A DNA stretch of 64,000 nucleotides from Cokeromyces recurvatus (GCF_025118155.1 NW_026251401.1:513501-577500), one strand, 5' to 3'; shown: positions 10,938 to 22,845, counted from the stretch's first letter. Notes: generated by a model not told the origin, from the sequence alone. Made by a program: numbers and translations.

Positions 10938-13174
10938 TTAAAAAGCATTGGCATTAAAGATAGCTTCAGAAACATAAGCTGCCGTAATTTGTTTACCACC
11001 AAACCATCTTCCATTTAATGCTGATATAGCCTTTTCTGCAGAATTAGTACTATCAAATTTCAAAAATACTTCACCCTAATATTTTATTTGTTAGTCAGCC
11101 TTTTACATAATATGGAATAGAATAGACTTACCATTGAATCCGCATTGACCTTGATATATTCTACATGGCCATATTTTTCACATTCTAATTTAACATCAGT
11201 TTCAAGATCGCTTACCCAATCTGGTTCTGTCTCTCTATTCATGATAATGAATAACTATCTCTTGATTAATAATAAATTGAACAACTTACTCTGAAGGATT
11301 AAACATATTATTTAACATAACATAACGAGATGAAGATGTAGGAATGTAAGGCTTAGGTCTAAAAGCAATATAAATAGTTATAGTATTTCTATTGATACAA
11401 CGGTCGTTTTTTTTTTAAAAAAAAAAAACTTACGCTGTATTCATATCCATCATATTTGAAGGTGATCGTTGGTCATTACTATATTCTCTAGCTGCTAATT
11501 TAGCCATTAATTCAGCTCTCGAAAGTGAATTCATAACTACACCTTCAGTTTCTATATAAATAATGTTAGAAATAAAGCTAAAAAAAAAAGATAAAAGAAT
11601 TATATACCTTCATCATCAAGATTAAAATTGCTTGAGCCCGACACAGGTGGTTTCTCAGTAACAAGTCCTACTTTCAACTATGAACACATAATAATATTGT
11701 GTTAATATATGAATATATACATATATAATCATTACTATTTAGAAAAATAAAACTTACAGGTCTACCAGCTAATTCAAATCCATTCATTTTTTCCAAGGCC
11801 TGTTTTGCATCTGAAGGGTTTTTATATTGAATGAAGCCAAAGCCTTTTGAACGACCTGTTTCAGTATCTATTTATTTATTTTTGATATGAGTAAAGTGTT
11901 TAAAAATTGATAAATACTTTCATTTAGTTTACCTCTATGAAGGTTAACAAAGTCTAATGGCCCAAAAGGTTCAAATATTTGACGTACATCATTTTCTGTT
12001 AAACTAAAATGAAGTGAGCCTACATATAATCTTTGATAAGTGGGTTCTGATGAACTTAATCTGTATATACATATACGTGTATGTATTTAAAAAAAAAAAA
12101 AGATAAGTAAGATTTGTATTTTTTTTTTATATATACACATATTCAAATAATTAAACTTACGCGTTTCTTTGTGCCTGTAAAGCTAATCTATTCTTTTCAG
12201 CTTCTGAAAGTTGAACTATAACTGGAATACCTAAAAGTTTCTGTCCAGATAATGCTAAAGCATTCTGTACAGATTCTTCTTCATAAAATTCAACATATCC
12301 ACAACTATTATATATATATATTAGCTTATTGAACCATATCTCCTCTCTCCCTTTCCCCTCCTTTTTTTTCTTATATTTAGTTTACCCTTTTGATTTTCCT
12401 GAATTTCTATCTTTGATGATAGTTGCTTCACGAAGTCGACCTGCCTGAGAGAAAAAGTCTTCTAATTCTCGGGAAGTCAAACGAGCAGCTAATTGAGTAA
12501 CAAATACAGTTCTTCTATCTCTGTCTTCTTCAGGGATAGGTGGTGATGGTGATCGACCGCTTCGTCTACTTTTTTTATCATCATAGCTATCATGGCGAGG
12601 AGGTGTTCTACTCCTTCGTCTACGAGGACTTCTGCTAGAACGTCTTCTACTGCCACTTCTTCTATAGTCGCGAGAACGAGAACGTCTATGTCGTCTCTCT
12701 CTACTTAATGATCTAGAAGAACGGCGATATCTTCTACTACTATGTCTAGAATCTGAACGATGACGGGAAGAGCGATGTTGAGAACGAGAACGAGAAGAAC
12801 GATGATATTCTGAATGACGAGAACTATTTTTTTTTAAAAAAAATAAAATAAAAAACAAAACAAGTAATTTAGCGTTTTTATTTTTTTTCTCTTTTTTAAT
12901 CCTTTCATAAAATATTACCGATAATCATCATCTCGACGATCTCTACGTTCTCTTTCATCCCTATAAGAATCTTTGTGTGAAGAAGGTTGCTCTTCAGGCT
13001 ACATTATATATATAAATATATAAACGTATATATATATATGAATATATATACATATATGTATGTATGTATGAAATGAATAAAGTTAGTATACATGAAGCAT
13101 AAAATATTATTAATAGCAATTACATTCTTCTCTTGATAGGGAGCATCAAGCATAGCTTCTACATCAACATCCAT
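10938..13174 (-). CDS. RSD1: RBM39/CAPER-type splicing factor (Rsd1-like), RS domain plus three RRMs
   Basis: Eleven exons: 13174-13124, 12998-12919, 12823-12386, 12304-12161, 12060-11933, 11867-11758, 11677-11608, 11551-11434, 11358-11290, 11234-11132 and 11075-10938; 482 residues. After a short acidic start comes an Arg/Ser-rich domain (about residues 30-110). RRM1 has [12 protein letters not shown] and CGYVEFY, RRM2 has RLYVGSLHF and GFGFIQY, and a C-terminal U2AF-homology-type RRM has GEVFLKF and ending [12 protein letters not shown]. This order is diagnostic for the CC1-like/RBM39 family, which bridges U2AF and SF3b at the 3' splice site in the nucleus. All introns are GT-AG. It is divergent from the Zds-like gene at 14412. 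Confidence 0.9.
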
Positions 13175-14411
13175 TTTTATCAGCTTTTTTTCTTTTTTCC
13201 TTTTTTTATACTTCTTTTTTTAGCTGGTTAAGAATAGCAAAGAATGGCAAAGAAAAATTAAGATAAAAATATCAAACAAAAAAAAAAAAAAAAAAAAAAT
13301 AGAACGTCACTTATAAACTATCCAATCAATTTACTTGTAAGATTATCTAAAACGGAACAATTGATGGTGAGCGAATATGCAAAAAAAAAATAATAATAAG
13401 GGTGTAGACATTATACATGATCTTTCTGAGGCATCTATCCCTAAATATTGACACTCAAACCTACTTGATTTATTTATAAGCATAAGATATTATCATATAG
13501 GATGTGAATTTTCCCTTTCAAAAAGATAAATAAAAATGTGAACTACATCAATATTCCGACTGTATCTTTTTTTTTTTTTTTTCGTGTTTGTAATAACATA
13601 GATCGAAAGGAATATGCTTACTGACAAAACACACACACACACACACACAGAATTAGAAGTATATGAAAGGACAAACTGGATTGCATAGTCACATTACTTT
13701 TAAATAATAATAATGGGCTTAATACTTTTTTTTTTTTTTTTTTTTTTTTTGCACAGACTTATTCTGTTAGGTTGTACATTTATTGAATTCATTGTAATTT
13801 CTTCAATGCAAAATTATTATTTGTTAATTGATCAATACGAGGGTCTCTCTCTCTCTCTCTCTTTCCTCCTTTTTTTTTTCTAAAAAAATATATATATATA
13901 TAGATATTATGATAACCCTTTCTTGTAATACACGAAATAAGTACTATACATCATGTCCTAGTGAAAAGTATTTATTAACAAGCAAATACCTATAATAAAA
14001 TGAAGGAAAAGTGGAGAAGATTATATTTAAATTGGTTAGCAAGTATAGAGTAGGAATTATACTATTGATAATATACTATATTATTTGATTAGTAAAACAA
14101 ATACACAATGATAGCAATGAAGAAGAAAAGAAGGAGAGAAGGAAGAGGAGAGAGAGAGTGTGTGTGTGTGTCTGCCTTGTTGTGTGTAAGGAGCTTCATT
14201 TATGCCTTTGTATTCTGGTGATTTATATCCCTTTTCATTCTCTTTACATAATAAAACACATTTACAAATATTTTTATATTTATAAAATCACTTAAATATT
14301 GCATATGTAAATTTAAAATTTGGTTGTTCTAATCTATAATTCTTTTACTTTTTTTTTTTTTCTTTCTTTTCTTTGTATTTTTTTTTTCCTTTCTTTCTTT
14401 TCAAAATTATT
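13175..14411. other. Intergenic, 1.24 kb between divergent genes
   Basis: Separates the starts of the RBM39-like and Zds-like genes. It carries (CA)n at 13629-13649, (CT)n near 13842-13861, a T tract near 13725-13750 and a GT-rich tract near 14157-14172. No coding segment recognised. Confidence 0.6.
13629..13649. repeat. (CA)n microsatellite
   Basis: Uninterrupted AC dinucleotides upstream of the RBM39-like gene. Confidence 0.9.
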
Positions 14412-15190
14412 ATGTCTACTGTTTTTATTCAACCATTAAAGGAGAATTATGAATCATTTTTTAAGAATAATCAAAACAAAGAAACGACACAAAAGATATC
14501 TATAATAAATCTTTCACATATATTGGAAATACCATTGGAACTATTGGATACTACACATTATACAACAGCTACTACTATCTTATATAATCAATTGCTTAAT
14601 GATACTATGAATAATGAAAGCCATCTTTTTTGGTATATAAAATAAAATAAATAAAATAAAATGAATAAGAATTATATTATATTCTAATCATATTTATATC
14701 AGGCATACACAAACTACAGATACTACACCATGTATTCAGGATGATACAATGATTCCAAACAAGAAAAAGCTTGTAAATAGAACAATAGTGACTCATAGTT
14801 TTGCAAATAGAAAAAAATCAATAGCTAAACATCGAAAATCAATTCTGTCTAATTCTTTTACTGCTGAAGATGAGAATCATTGTATTGATGAAATAATTCG
14901 TAGTGATAGGGAAGCCACGTTAGCTGCCTTGGAAAGAGGTCGCGTTAAAAATAGACACATTGGCTCTATGACGTTTTATAATGAGGAGGCTCTTGTACTA
15001 CGAAATGAGAAGCAGGAGAAGGAGGAGGAGGAGGAGGAAGAAGAAGAAGAGAGGATGCCATGGAAGTACCAAGAGGAGTTGAATCATTCAAAGGAGGATC
15101 ATGTTAAAGAACGAAACATCAACAAAGGGTACCAAAAGTTGATGAATAATTCTACTCAAAACAATTCACTTCTTAATGGTAAGACATGCA

Positions 15191-15249
<59 letters not shown>

Positions 15250-16926
15250 CATATGCATATACTAAATAATAGATATGTAGGTGAGGATGTTGACACAACT
15301 ATTACGGAGAAAAATAGGGTACATCATGTTTTATATTTTTCAAAAAATCATGATAAAACAACAACTGTATTATCTATTGGAAGGAATTCAGCCGCATCAC
15401 AAAAGGAGAAGGGGCTTATAAAATGTAAACATAATAATAATAATAATAGCTCACAAATGACTCCAATACAGCTGGATGAAATAAATGAGAAGGGCATGAC
15501 TAACTGTATAGATTCTGCCATTGATTTACATTCAACTGCCGTGAAAGATGAAGAAAATGCTTTACAACAAGTGTCAACAGCAAAGGCTTCTAACTTGCTA
15601 TCCTTTGAATCTTCCTCATTACCTCCTCCTCATCATCATCATCATAATACAGATGATACTTTTTCTTCTTCTCCATATTATACTTTAGATAAGAGTAGCA
15701 ACCCTTCCAATAAAGATATTTCAATATCAACAACAACGAAAAAGAAAGTTTCCGTTTGGTTATCTAAAAAAATTTTCCAAACTAATACAACGAATAGACA
15801 TGAATCACACACAAAGTTAAACTCTTCTGATACTCTATCTGAAAATAAAACCACCACTTCTACCATCAGCACTACTCAAGTCCAGCAACAAGAAAAGTTT
15901 AATATCTCTTTCTTATTCTTTGGAAGAAAGTTAAGCTCCAAAAGAAAACATGCCATCAGCAATAAGAAATCATTCAAGAAATCACCTACGATGAGCCAAG
16001 AATTTGAAACTTCGTCCATCACTTCTTCTTCTTCCTGTCAAGGTTCTAAAGATACTCAACTGAATAGTTTTAATTATACTCGACTTCCAATTCATACAGA
16101 GAGAGCTATCTATCGTCTCTCCCACTTAAAGTTGACTAATTCTAAACGTCCTCTTCGAGATCAAGTTGTTATTTCAAATTTAATGTTCTGGTATTTATCC
16201 ATCATTCATCACAACATAGTCATCAACTCGCAGGCTGGTAATAAGGACTTTAATAATATGAGTCATATCGATTTAGCAGATAATAGGAAAAGATTGTATC
16301 GATCTTATGTAAAGCAACAACAATCTACTATCAAGCGCAATAATAATAACAAGTGTCGAAAATTAGTATCCATCAACAAGAGAGATACAACTCTGTATCA
16401 ACCGATGTTAACAAGAAAACCTATTGATGATCAACAGCAACTCTCTACACATAAAGGACTTGATTATCAGCAGCAGCAGCAGCAGCAGCAACAACAACAA
16501 CAACAACAACAAAGGAAAGGGAAAAGAATGGGCGATGGTTATCGACAACTACAGCTTGAGATGACGAGATACGACTCTATTAGTTTCTTATCGGATGATG
16601 ATGATGAAGAAGAAGAAGAAGATGATGATGATGTGAGTGATAATTCTGAAGAAAATAGTGATGATGAGAATGGCCATCTTTTTTATTCTTCTTCAGAAGA
16701 AGAGGAAGAAGAAGGCTTTAAAAAGAAGAATGTTAAAAAGTATTCATTCTTTAAAAAGTATTCCGGGAAAAAGAATAAATTACAACAACAACAACAACAA
16801 ATATCAACACTAGATTGGCAGTCATCTTATAAACAACAAAATGAAATAAGCATGACTATTATGAATGAAGATGAGGACGATATACCATTAGCCATGTACC
16901 AACAAAAAGGAAAGAAAAAACGATAA
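14412..16926 (+). CDS. Zds_C-domain-like regulatory protein
   Basis: Three exons: 14412-14632, 14703-15178 and 15281-16926, 780 residues. Exon 2 to 3 joins as NG|EDVDTT across an intron that contains a 53-nt poly(A) and a good branch sequence ACTAAATAAT. The N-terminal part has REATLAALERGRVKNRH; most of the rest is low-complexity (Ser/Thr, Gln run near 16470-16512, acidic runs). A conserved block RLPIHTERAIYRLSHLKL then RPLRDQVVISNLMFWYL (about residues 430-480) matches what I remember of the Zds C-terminal domain, found in fungal regulators of PP2A-Cdc55, polarity and mitotic exit. In other fungi that block is near the C terminus; here about 300 low-complexity residues follow. The family call is from memory. 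Confidence 0.6.
15194..15246. repeat. Poly(A) tract of 53 nt inside an intron
   Basis: Uninterrupted A run in intron 2 of the Zds-like gene, between donor GTAAGA and acceptor TATGTAG. Confidence 0.95.
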
Positions 16927-17116
16927 ATTCTTCCTCATTTGTTTTTTATCAAAGATTTATATTATAATAAAGCACATACATACATACATACATGTATATT
17001 ATTTTAGTAATAATAAGAAATCGTATACATACATACATATTTACAATTATAAAGTCTATGTTATAACACGAGATAAATACAATATATACTATTATAGACA
17101 TAGAATAGACCAGCTA

Positions 17117-18683
17117 TTATGTACTAGACCAGTAATTTTGATGTAGTCTATGAATATATCCAGAAAAAGTAGAACCTTTAGTTCCTACAAACTTTACACC
17201 TTTACTTGCAACAAGGGCATCCACTAAAGGTATAAGATATTTTCGCATACTTTCACCTGTATGTGATGTACGATATTTATCCATATGACTCCATATAGGG
17301 TTATTGGCTTCTAATATTTCATCCAGTGTAAATGTACATGGTAAATGAGACCAAAGATGGTGAAATCGCTTATCCATTCTTGATCGAATAGCATCAGTTG
17401 CCAGGAAAACTAAGGTGGTTTGATTCGCTTTTGCAAGTAAAACACATTCTGAAAGTGAATAATGATTATAATTGGATAAATTATCTTTAGATGAAAAAGA
17501 AAGAGTGCTAATATGATTTATAACATACTGAATATTTTCGGGTAACTCTTTTACAAATAATCCGTCAGCTGTCCTTAGATGAACACCCACATAATTACCA
17601 GCACCTCCCAGTAATTCGACTACAACATCTGTAATCTTCAAAACAGCAGGATGTTTATAGGTCATACTTTTTTGAAGTGACTTGAAAAATTCAATATTCT
17701 CAGACTTTTTTATAGGAAATTTACCTGTACCAAACAAGCTTGTAAAATGGATTAACTTTTGTGAATAATTTTTTAACTGAGAGACATCAAGACTTGCAGT
17801 ATATTTTCCCAAAAATGGATTCTTTACAGGAACATCATATATTCTCCAATCATATCTTGTTTTATCTATATATGTATGTGTATATATGTTTTTTTTTTAA
17901 AAAAAAAGTGAGTTTGACAACGAGAGTTAAAGTAAATGCTGCTGCACAAAAAAAAAAAAAAAAAAAAAAAAAAAGTACCTTTGAAAAATAAAATATCTCT
18001 ATCAATATAGACGCCAGTTGCTTGTTGTTGACTCTTATTTTTTGAATTTAAAATATCTCTTTTAATTCCAAATCGAGTTTGAAGCCAATCAAAATCACTT
18101 TGTTCACGCTCAATAATATTGATATGTCTTTTAGCCCAAGATAAATCAAATAAATCATCAAAGGAAGCCAATGTGTATTTTAAAGGATCAGGGCAGGATG
18201 CTAACTTTCGAGATTTTTTATCTTTAAATTGTTTACAATCGTTATTGGCTGTATCGCGTACTTTATGATGTAATTCGAGTCGATAAAATGGATTCCAGCC
18301 AAATGCTTCACCCAATAGAGCTTTGGGTAAAATCAGTGTCCGATTTAAATACCAAGCTAACAATATGCCATTTTCAACTAATTTATAGAGAGAATACTAT
18401 AAATAAACAAGTTACTAATAAATTATCATTATCTACCTTGAATTAATTGATTCTGAAAACCGCTATGTGTAAAAAATGTCAAGTATTTTTCGTCTGTTTG
18501 AGTCGATTGTTTTTTTGAATCGGAATTAGTTAATGTTAAACTTGCTGTTGCAGTCATTGTTTGATTAAAAGTAAATAATAATTCTCTTTTGTCATTTGTA
18601 CTTGTCGTTTGATATATGTAAAAGATATAAGATAATAAAGTTATAACAAGTAAAGAAGCTTTACTTGAACTATATTTTATCAT
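17117..18683 (-). CDS. GDP-fucose protein O-fucosyltransferase-like type II membrane protein
   Basis: Three exons: 18683-18437, 18377-17979 and 17865-17117, 464 residues. An N-terminal signal anchor (about residues 9-27, LLVITLLSYIFYIYQ) follows a short cytoplasmic tail. ENGILLAWYLNRTLILP marks the start of the Rossmann-type donor domain, and YVGVHLRTADG is the HxR/D motif expected in the O-fucosyltransferase superfamily. The C-terminal GTKGSTFSGYIHRLH matches the Ser/Phe-Gly nucleotide-sugar region. These features place it in the fungal O-FucT-like family (PF10250 type) of the secretory pathway. Donor and acceptor are not certain. Intron 2 contains poly(T) (27 nt on the coding strand) close to the donor. 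Confidence 0.75.
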
Positions 18684-18894
18684 TTTCTATAAAATAAAGA
18701 AAGGCTAATAATAATAACAATAAAAAAAATTCTCTACTTGGCAAAAAAAAAAAAAAAGTAATATTTTGTACTACATGAGATTGTTGCAACTATTAGACTA
18801 TAACTTATAACCTTAAAATAAATATATTAATTACAAAACCATGTGCTTCACAGCATAATTATCCTTCCTCCAATACACAGTCATTGTTAGACTA
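18684..18894. other. Intergenic up to the Tc1-like element
   Basis: 5' flank of the O-FucT-like gene. It ends in the TA (18893-18894) that I take as the target-site duplication of the adjoining transposon. Confidence 0.6.
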
Positions 18895-19069
18895 TTGTAT
18901 TTTTCAGCAAATAAGAGAAAATTTTAGAAAAAATAAGAGAAAATTATTGGACAAATAAGAGAAAATTATTGGATAAAATAAGAGAAAATTATTGAACAAA
19001 TAAGAGAAAATTTTAGGTCAATTAAGAGAAAGTCCAAGAAAAATTAAGAGAAAAAAAAATGGCAATTAG
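18895..19069. repeat. Left terminal inverted repeat with seven TAAGAGAAA units
   Basis: Matches the reverse complement of 21377-21507, apart from two additional internal repeat units (around 18950-18990). It ends at TGGCAATTAG, 34 nt before the transposase ATG. Confidence 0.85.
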
Positions 19070-19103
19070 TAGAAAGCACTTTTCTCACTATTATTAACAA
19101 AAA

Positions 19104-20468
19104 ATGGATATTGACTTTGATATGAACGAAATTTCTCTACGCGACGATGACATTGAAGCTGTACCTGAAATCATTGTCAGCGTAATGTCAATGATGAGAA
19201 AGAAGTGGGAGTACAACATCACTGCATCAGCCATGGAGTTAGATGAAGATGCGACGATGGAGCTGAAGGAAGGGTACGAGGGTGATGAGGCCAGCAATAG
19301 CTCGGATAAGGAGGAAAATGAAGCTGATGTACAGGGTAGTGAGAGCGATTTGAAAGAAGAGAAGCCTCTCAGAGATCTGGCCGAAAAAAAAGACGCCGCT
19401 AGCAATGCTAGACGTGTGTACACTCAGCAAGATATCAACAAGCTTATTTCCCTGTTAATTGAACAGGTTCCTGTAAAAGATGCAGCTTTAAAAACAGGAA
19501 TAAATGAGAAATCAGCTTACCGTTTCAAATCGCAATGGCAGAAAACAGGGGAAATACCTCAACAGAAAAAAAGAGGGCGCAAAATGGGAACTGTCTCTGA
19601 GCTTACTGAAAAACACACAAAGTTTATTACCGACATTGTTGATGAGTGTTCAACTGCAACTGTAGCTGGAATACACGAGTTGTTGCTCAAAGAATTTCCA
19701 AGTCTCTCCGTGAGCCCATCCGCAGTATACAGACATCTTAGAACCAGCTGTGCACTATCTATGAAGAAGTTGGAGAAAATTTCATCTGCTAGAAACTCGG
19801 AAGAAACTCTTAAGAAGAGAAAGGAGACCATCCTTCAATGGCTAGCTGATAAAAATATGGACTTTGAGAATAATTGCGTTTTTTTGGATGAAGCAGGGTT
19901 CAATTTACACATGACACGCACTCGTGGCTGGTCCAAGATAGGAGAACCTGCTAAAACAACTGTCCCTGCTTCAAAAGGCACCACAATAACCATTCTTGGT
20001 GCCATCTCTAGCGCCGGCATTATTGACATCTCTTTGAGAAAGCCAATATTAGTTTCGGGAGCTAAGAAGAGAAGAATAGATGGGAAGGTTGTTACAACGA
20101 CAGCTAAGGTTGGAACTAGGACTGAGCACTATTTAAATTACTTGAGTAATGTGATGGATGTTCTTGACCGAAATAATATGAAGGGCTTTTACTTGGTAAT
20201 GGATAATGCTCCCATACATAAGCCAGCTACAGTAAGAAACTTAATAGAAAGCAGAGGCTATAAGTGTGCATATCTTCCGCCGTACTCACCATTCCTAAAC
20301 CCAATTGAGCTATTCTGGTCGAAGGTGAAGTATGGCGTCAAAAGAAGCCCTTTCGAAACTGGTGAGACACTCACACCCAGAATAATGGATGCCTGCTCCA
20401 AAGTAACTAAGAAAGACTGCCAGGGCTGGATTCGCCATTCTCTCAGATTGTTGATAAGACAAAGATAA
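19104..20468 (+). CDS. Tc1/mariner-type DDE transposase, intact
   Basis: Single-exon frame of 454 residues. An acidic N terminus (about residues 40-95) is followed by a helix-turn-helix region (YTQQDINKLISLL and KDAALKTGINEKSAYRF, residues about 108-145), then KKRGRKMG as an AT-hook-like basic patch, then a second HTH-like segment (LSVSPSAVYRHLR). The RNase H-fold core has the three acidic residues: Asp in CVFLDEAGFN, Asp in LVMDNAPIH and Glu in NPIELFWSKVK, with 34 residues between the last two (DD34E). YLPPYSPFLNPIE is the superfamily signature. No stop or frameshift is present. It lies inside matching inverted repeats, so the intact element is likely recent. Confidence 0.93.
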   Translation: MDIDFDMNEISLRDDDIEAVPEIIVSVMSMMRKKWEYNITASAMELDEDATMELKEGYEGDEASNSSDKEENEADVQGSESDLKEEKPLRDLAEKKDAASNARRVYTQQDINKLISLLIEQVPVKDAALKTGINEKSAYRFKSQWQKTGEIPQQKKRGRKMGTVSELTEKHTKFITDIVDECSTATVAGIHELLLKEFPSLSVSPSAVYRHLRTSCALSMKKLEKISSARNSEETLKKRKETILQWLADKNMDFENNCVFLDEAGFNLHMTRTRGWSKIGEPAKTTVPASKGTTITILGAISSAGIIDISLRKPILVSGAKKRRIDGKVVTTTAKVGTRTEHYLNYLSNVMDVLDRNNMKGFYLVMDNAPIHKPATVRNLIESRGYKCAYLPPYSPFLNPIELFWSKVKYGVKRSPFETGETLTPRIMDACSKVTKKDCQGWIRHSLRLLIRQR

Positions 20469-21376
20469 CAAAAGAATAAGACAGAATAAATCTGTGAAAA
20501 CTTTGTATAAAACTTTTATTATCAAAATGAAAATTAAAAATTAAAAATTAAAAATTAAAAAATTAAAAAATGAAAAACTGAGTTTTCAAAAGATGAGTGC
20601 AAAATGGATCCTTATTTATATCTTGTGGAGAACGGGTTACTTCGAGACAGGAACAGAGTGAAGATATCTTGAAAGAAGAATATTTCCCATAGAATAATTA
20701 AAATTATTGTGTTAGAGCTCTAGTCTTTGCCCTGACTGAGAATTAATCTCAGTTAACTCTAATAAACATTAAATTATTGGTGCTTGATTTAGCCGGTTAT
20801 TTTTCTTGAAACAAAATAATAAAATCTCGTTTGTTCATACTTGTGAATGATATAGGAAAGACACTTTTGATATATAGATTTATATTCTAACCAGCTTCTT
20901 TATGTTATATTCATTCCTCAATGTACTACTTAAATGAATTTCATTATATTATATAGTGTATTCAATTAGAATAGAGTTCTCATAGATAGTATATGATTAT
21001 ATTTATAAGTTAGTATTTTAGACAACATTAAATAATAATGCATATATATAATTAATAGGTATAATCTATAATTCATATATCTTTATCATTAATAACTCCT
21101 TACACTATGTTTTTCTTATCATTATTTTGTAGAGTTAGTATTTATTATAACATTATTTTTTCTCATCACAAGAATGTCTTATAAACTGAAATCAAATAAT
21201 ATTGTATGCATAAAGTGTATAACTAATAACTATAATATCATCCGGTTCTTCATGACTCTGATTTGTACATTATAAGATATTATGTAATACATCATTATAT
21301 ACACAACACAGATTCTTTGAAAAGTGTTTAGCCCTGGAGAAAAACTTATGAGATTTAAGTATAAGTAAATTTTTTG
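20469..21376. other. About 900 nt of non-coding DNA inside the transposon
   Basis: Between the transposase stop and the right inverted repeat. It begins with a tandem AAATT-type repeat (20531-20565). I see no second frame and no similarity to other elements in this window. Tc1-type elements usually have little DNA here. Confidence 0.6.
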
Positions 21377-21507
21377 CTAATTGCCATTTTTTTTTTCTCT
21401 TAATTTTTCTTGGACTTTCTCTTAATTGACCTAAAATTTTCTCTTATTTGTTCAATAATTTTCTCTTATTTTTTCTGAAATTTTCTCTTATTTGCTGAAA
21501 AATACAA
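21377..21507. repeat. Right terminal inverted repeat with five TAAGAGAAA units
   Basis: Reverse complement of the left end, lacking two internal repeat units. Confidence 0.85.
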
Positions 21508-21615
21508 TAATTCAAGTTATTATTCCTAGTAAGAATTCAGTAGAATTGTGACTGTTATATTCAAATGCATCAATATTAAATAGGTTGGGTCACTAAAAAA
21601 AAAACTTGGGCCAGC

Positions 21616-21616
<1 letters not shown>

Positions 21617-21659
<43 letters not shown>
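21617..21659. repeat. Poly(A) tract of 43 nt near the 5' end of copy 1
   Basis: The matching tract in copy 2 (26714-26750, T on the plus strand) is 37 nt, one of the few differences between the copies. Confidence 0.9.
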
Positions 21660-21660
<1 letters not shown>

Positions 21661-21661
21661 G

Positions 21662-22727
21662 AACCTAAAGTCGTGAACCTAATTAATTTGATGCAAGAAT
21701 TTGAGCATATGTCTATAAGAGAAGCGGCCTCAAAAATTGGGTTGGCAAAGTCAACAGCCATACGTAAAATTAAAGAATGGAACGAACTGACAAATAGCTC
21801 TAACCAAGGAGTTTTTCCCTGACACCATCAACAAAAAGAAGCACAAAGGCCGAAAGGTTATTCTTCAGGATGTGCATACTGTGTTTATTTTCGAGTTACT
21901 AATTAACGAGCCAACCTTGACAGTAGAAGCTGTTACTGATCAGCTTTGCACGACTTTCAAGGACATTCAGACTACTCCAAGATCAGTAGCAACTCATATG
22001 AAAAATAAATGCCGTCTCACTTATAAACGTATTATGCCACAGTACTTTGCACGGGATAGTGAAGAAACTATTGTTAAAAGATACAACGAAGTCAACTCTT
22101 GGATTTCCCAAAAATTAGATTTTTTTAATAATTGCATATTCATTGACAAAGCTGGATTCAACAGGAATATGCATCGCTCATATAGCTGGAGTAAAGTAGG
22201 AACTCCCTGTAAAATTAAAGTTGAAACAAAGGGGCCAAATGTGAGCATACTAGGTGCTATTTCTAAAGACGGTATCATCACTCTTTCGCGAAAGGAGATT
22301 ATTACTGTAGCTGCAGCTGGGAGAAGGCAGCGATTAGATGACACTCCAGTTGTTAAGAAAAAAGGAACAACTGGTAATGATTTTTTTTTTTTTTTTTTTT
22401 TTTAGAATTTGTAGAACAAGTTCTCACCACAATTGATACGGTCGGCATGAGCTACAAATATTTGGTGCTTGATAATGCGTCTAATCATAAGTCAAATCTG
22501 GTTAAGGATTGGGTAGGACAACGAGAATATCAGCTAGTCTTTTTGCCACCATACTCTCCGTTTTTAAACCCTATTGAGGAGTTTTTGTCGAAGCTAAAAA
22601 GCGTCGTAAACAACGATCCGTCTTCAGTCAGACAAAATTCAAAGATCAGTAAACGTATCCGTGATGCATCTGTGCATATCAGCAAAGAAGACTGTCAAAA
22701 AGTGACCCGTTTTTTAAAAAAAAAATG
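21662..22727 (+). pseudogene. Broken Tc1-like transposase, copy 1
   Basis: Two lesions break one reading frame. A single extra T in a T5 run near 21810 shifts the frame after the N-terminal HTH, so the first frame ends a few codons later. A 23-nt T tract at 22381-22403 then separates the first catalytic Asp region from the second. The T tract could also be read as a tiny intron (GTAATGA-T23-AG), but at about 32 nt this is shorter than the introns seen elsewhere here. Both lesions are shared with copy 2. Catalytic residues: Asp in FIDKAGFN (Lys follows where the intact element has Glu), Asp in LVLDNAS, Glu in NPIEEF. Confidence 0.8.
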
Positions 22728-22780
22728 ACCCAATTTTATTAGTGACCCGGCCTATTTTCTTCACCTGTAGAAAAAAAAAA

Positions 22781-22845
22781 TTGAACTAGTCCATTTCACT
22801 GCTTAGAAAATAAAAAAAAAATTGAACTGGTCCATTTCACTGCTT
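22781..22845. repeat. Two direct copies of a 24-nt flank motif
   Basis: TTGAACTAGTCCATTTCACT plus GCTT at 22781-22804, and the same with G for A at 22822-22845. A third, inverted copy is at 25564-25587. They border the segment between the two Tc1-like copies. Confidence 0.85.

Larger units (their letters stand above)
18895..21507 (+). mobile_element. Full-length Tc1/mariner-superfamily DNA transposon (2613 bp)
   Basis: The boundaries are set by inverted ends beginning TTGTATTTTTCAGC (18895) and finishing GCTGAAAAATACAA (21507), each flanked by TA, the target of this superfamily. The terminal inverted repeats are long (about 175 nt left, 131 nt right) and built from a motif TAAGAGAAA repeated about every 21 nt, seven times on the left and five on the right. 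One intact transposase frame lies inside. Everything needed for activity seems present, so it could be autonomous; that is inference. Confidence 0.88.
21578..22767 (+). mobile_element. Defective Tc1-like element, copy 1
   Basis: Nearly identical in inverted orientation to 25601-26798. Its right end is TTCTTCACCTG followed by TA; the left end lacks the outermost bases (CAGGTAAAGA) seen in copy 2. The transposase remnant runs HTH (REAASKIGLAKSTAIRKI), frameshift near 21815, then 21872-22380 with CIFIDKAGFN, a 23-nt T tract (22381-22403), then LVLDNASNH and NPIEEFLSKLK. It is a different family from the 18.9-kb element but shares the DD34E layout. Confidence 0.85.

Noticed and set aside
19094..20525. 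Several minus-strand frames of 63-109 codons opposite the transposase
   Set aside because: Shadows of the intact 454-residue transposase.
22380..22405. T tract in Tc1-like copy 1 as a genuine intron
   Set aside because: It has GT and AG ends, but at about 32 nt it is shorter than the introns seen elsewhere here, and its length differs between copies. Homopolymer expansion within the frame explains it better. Not excluded without RNA data.
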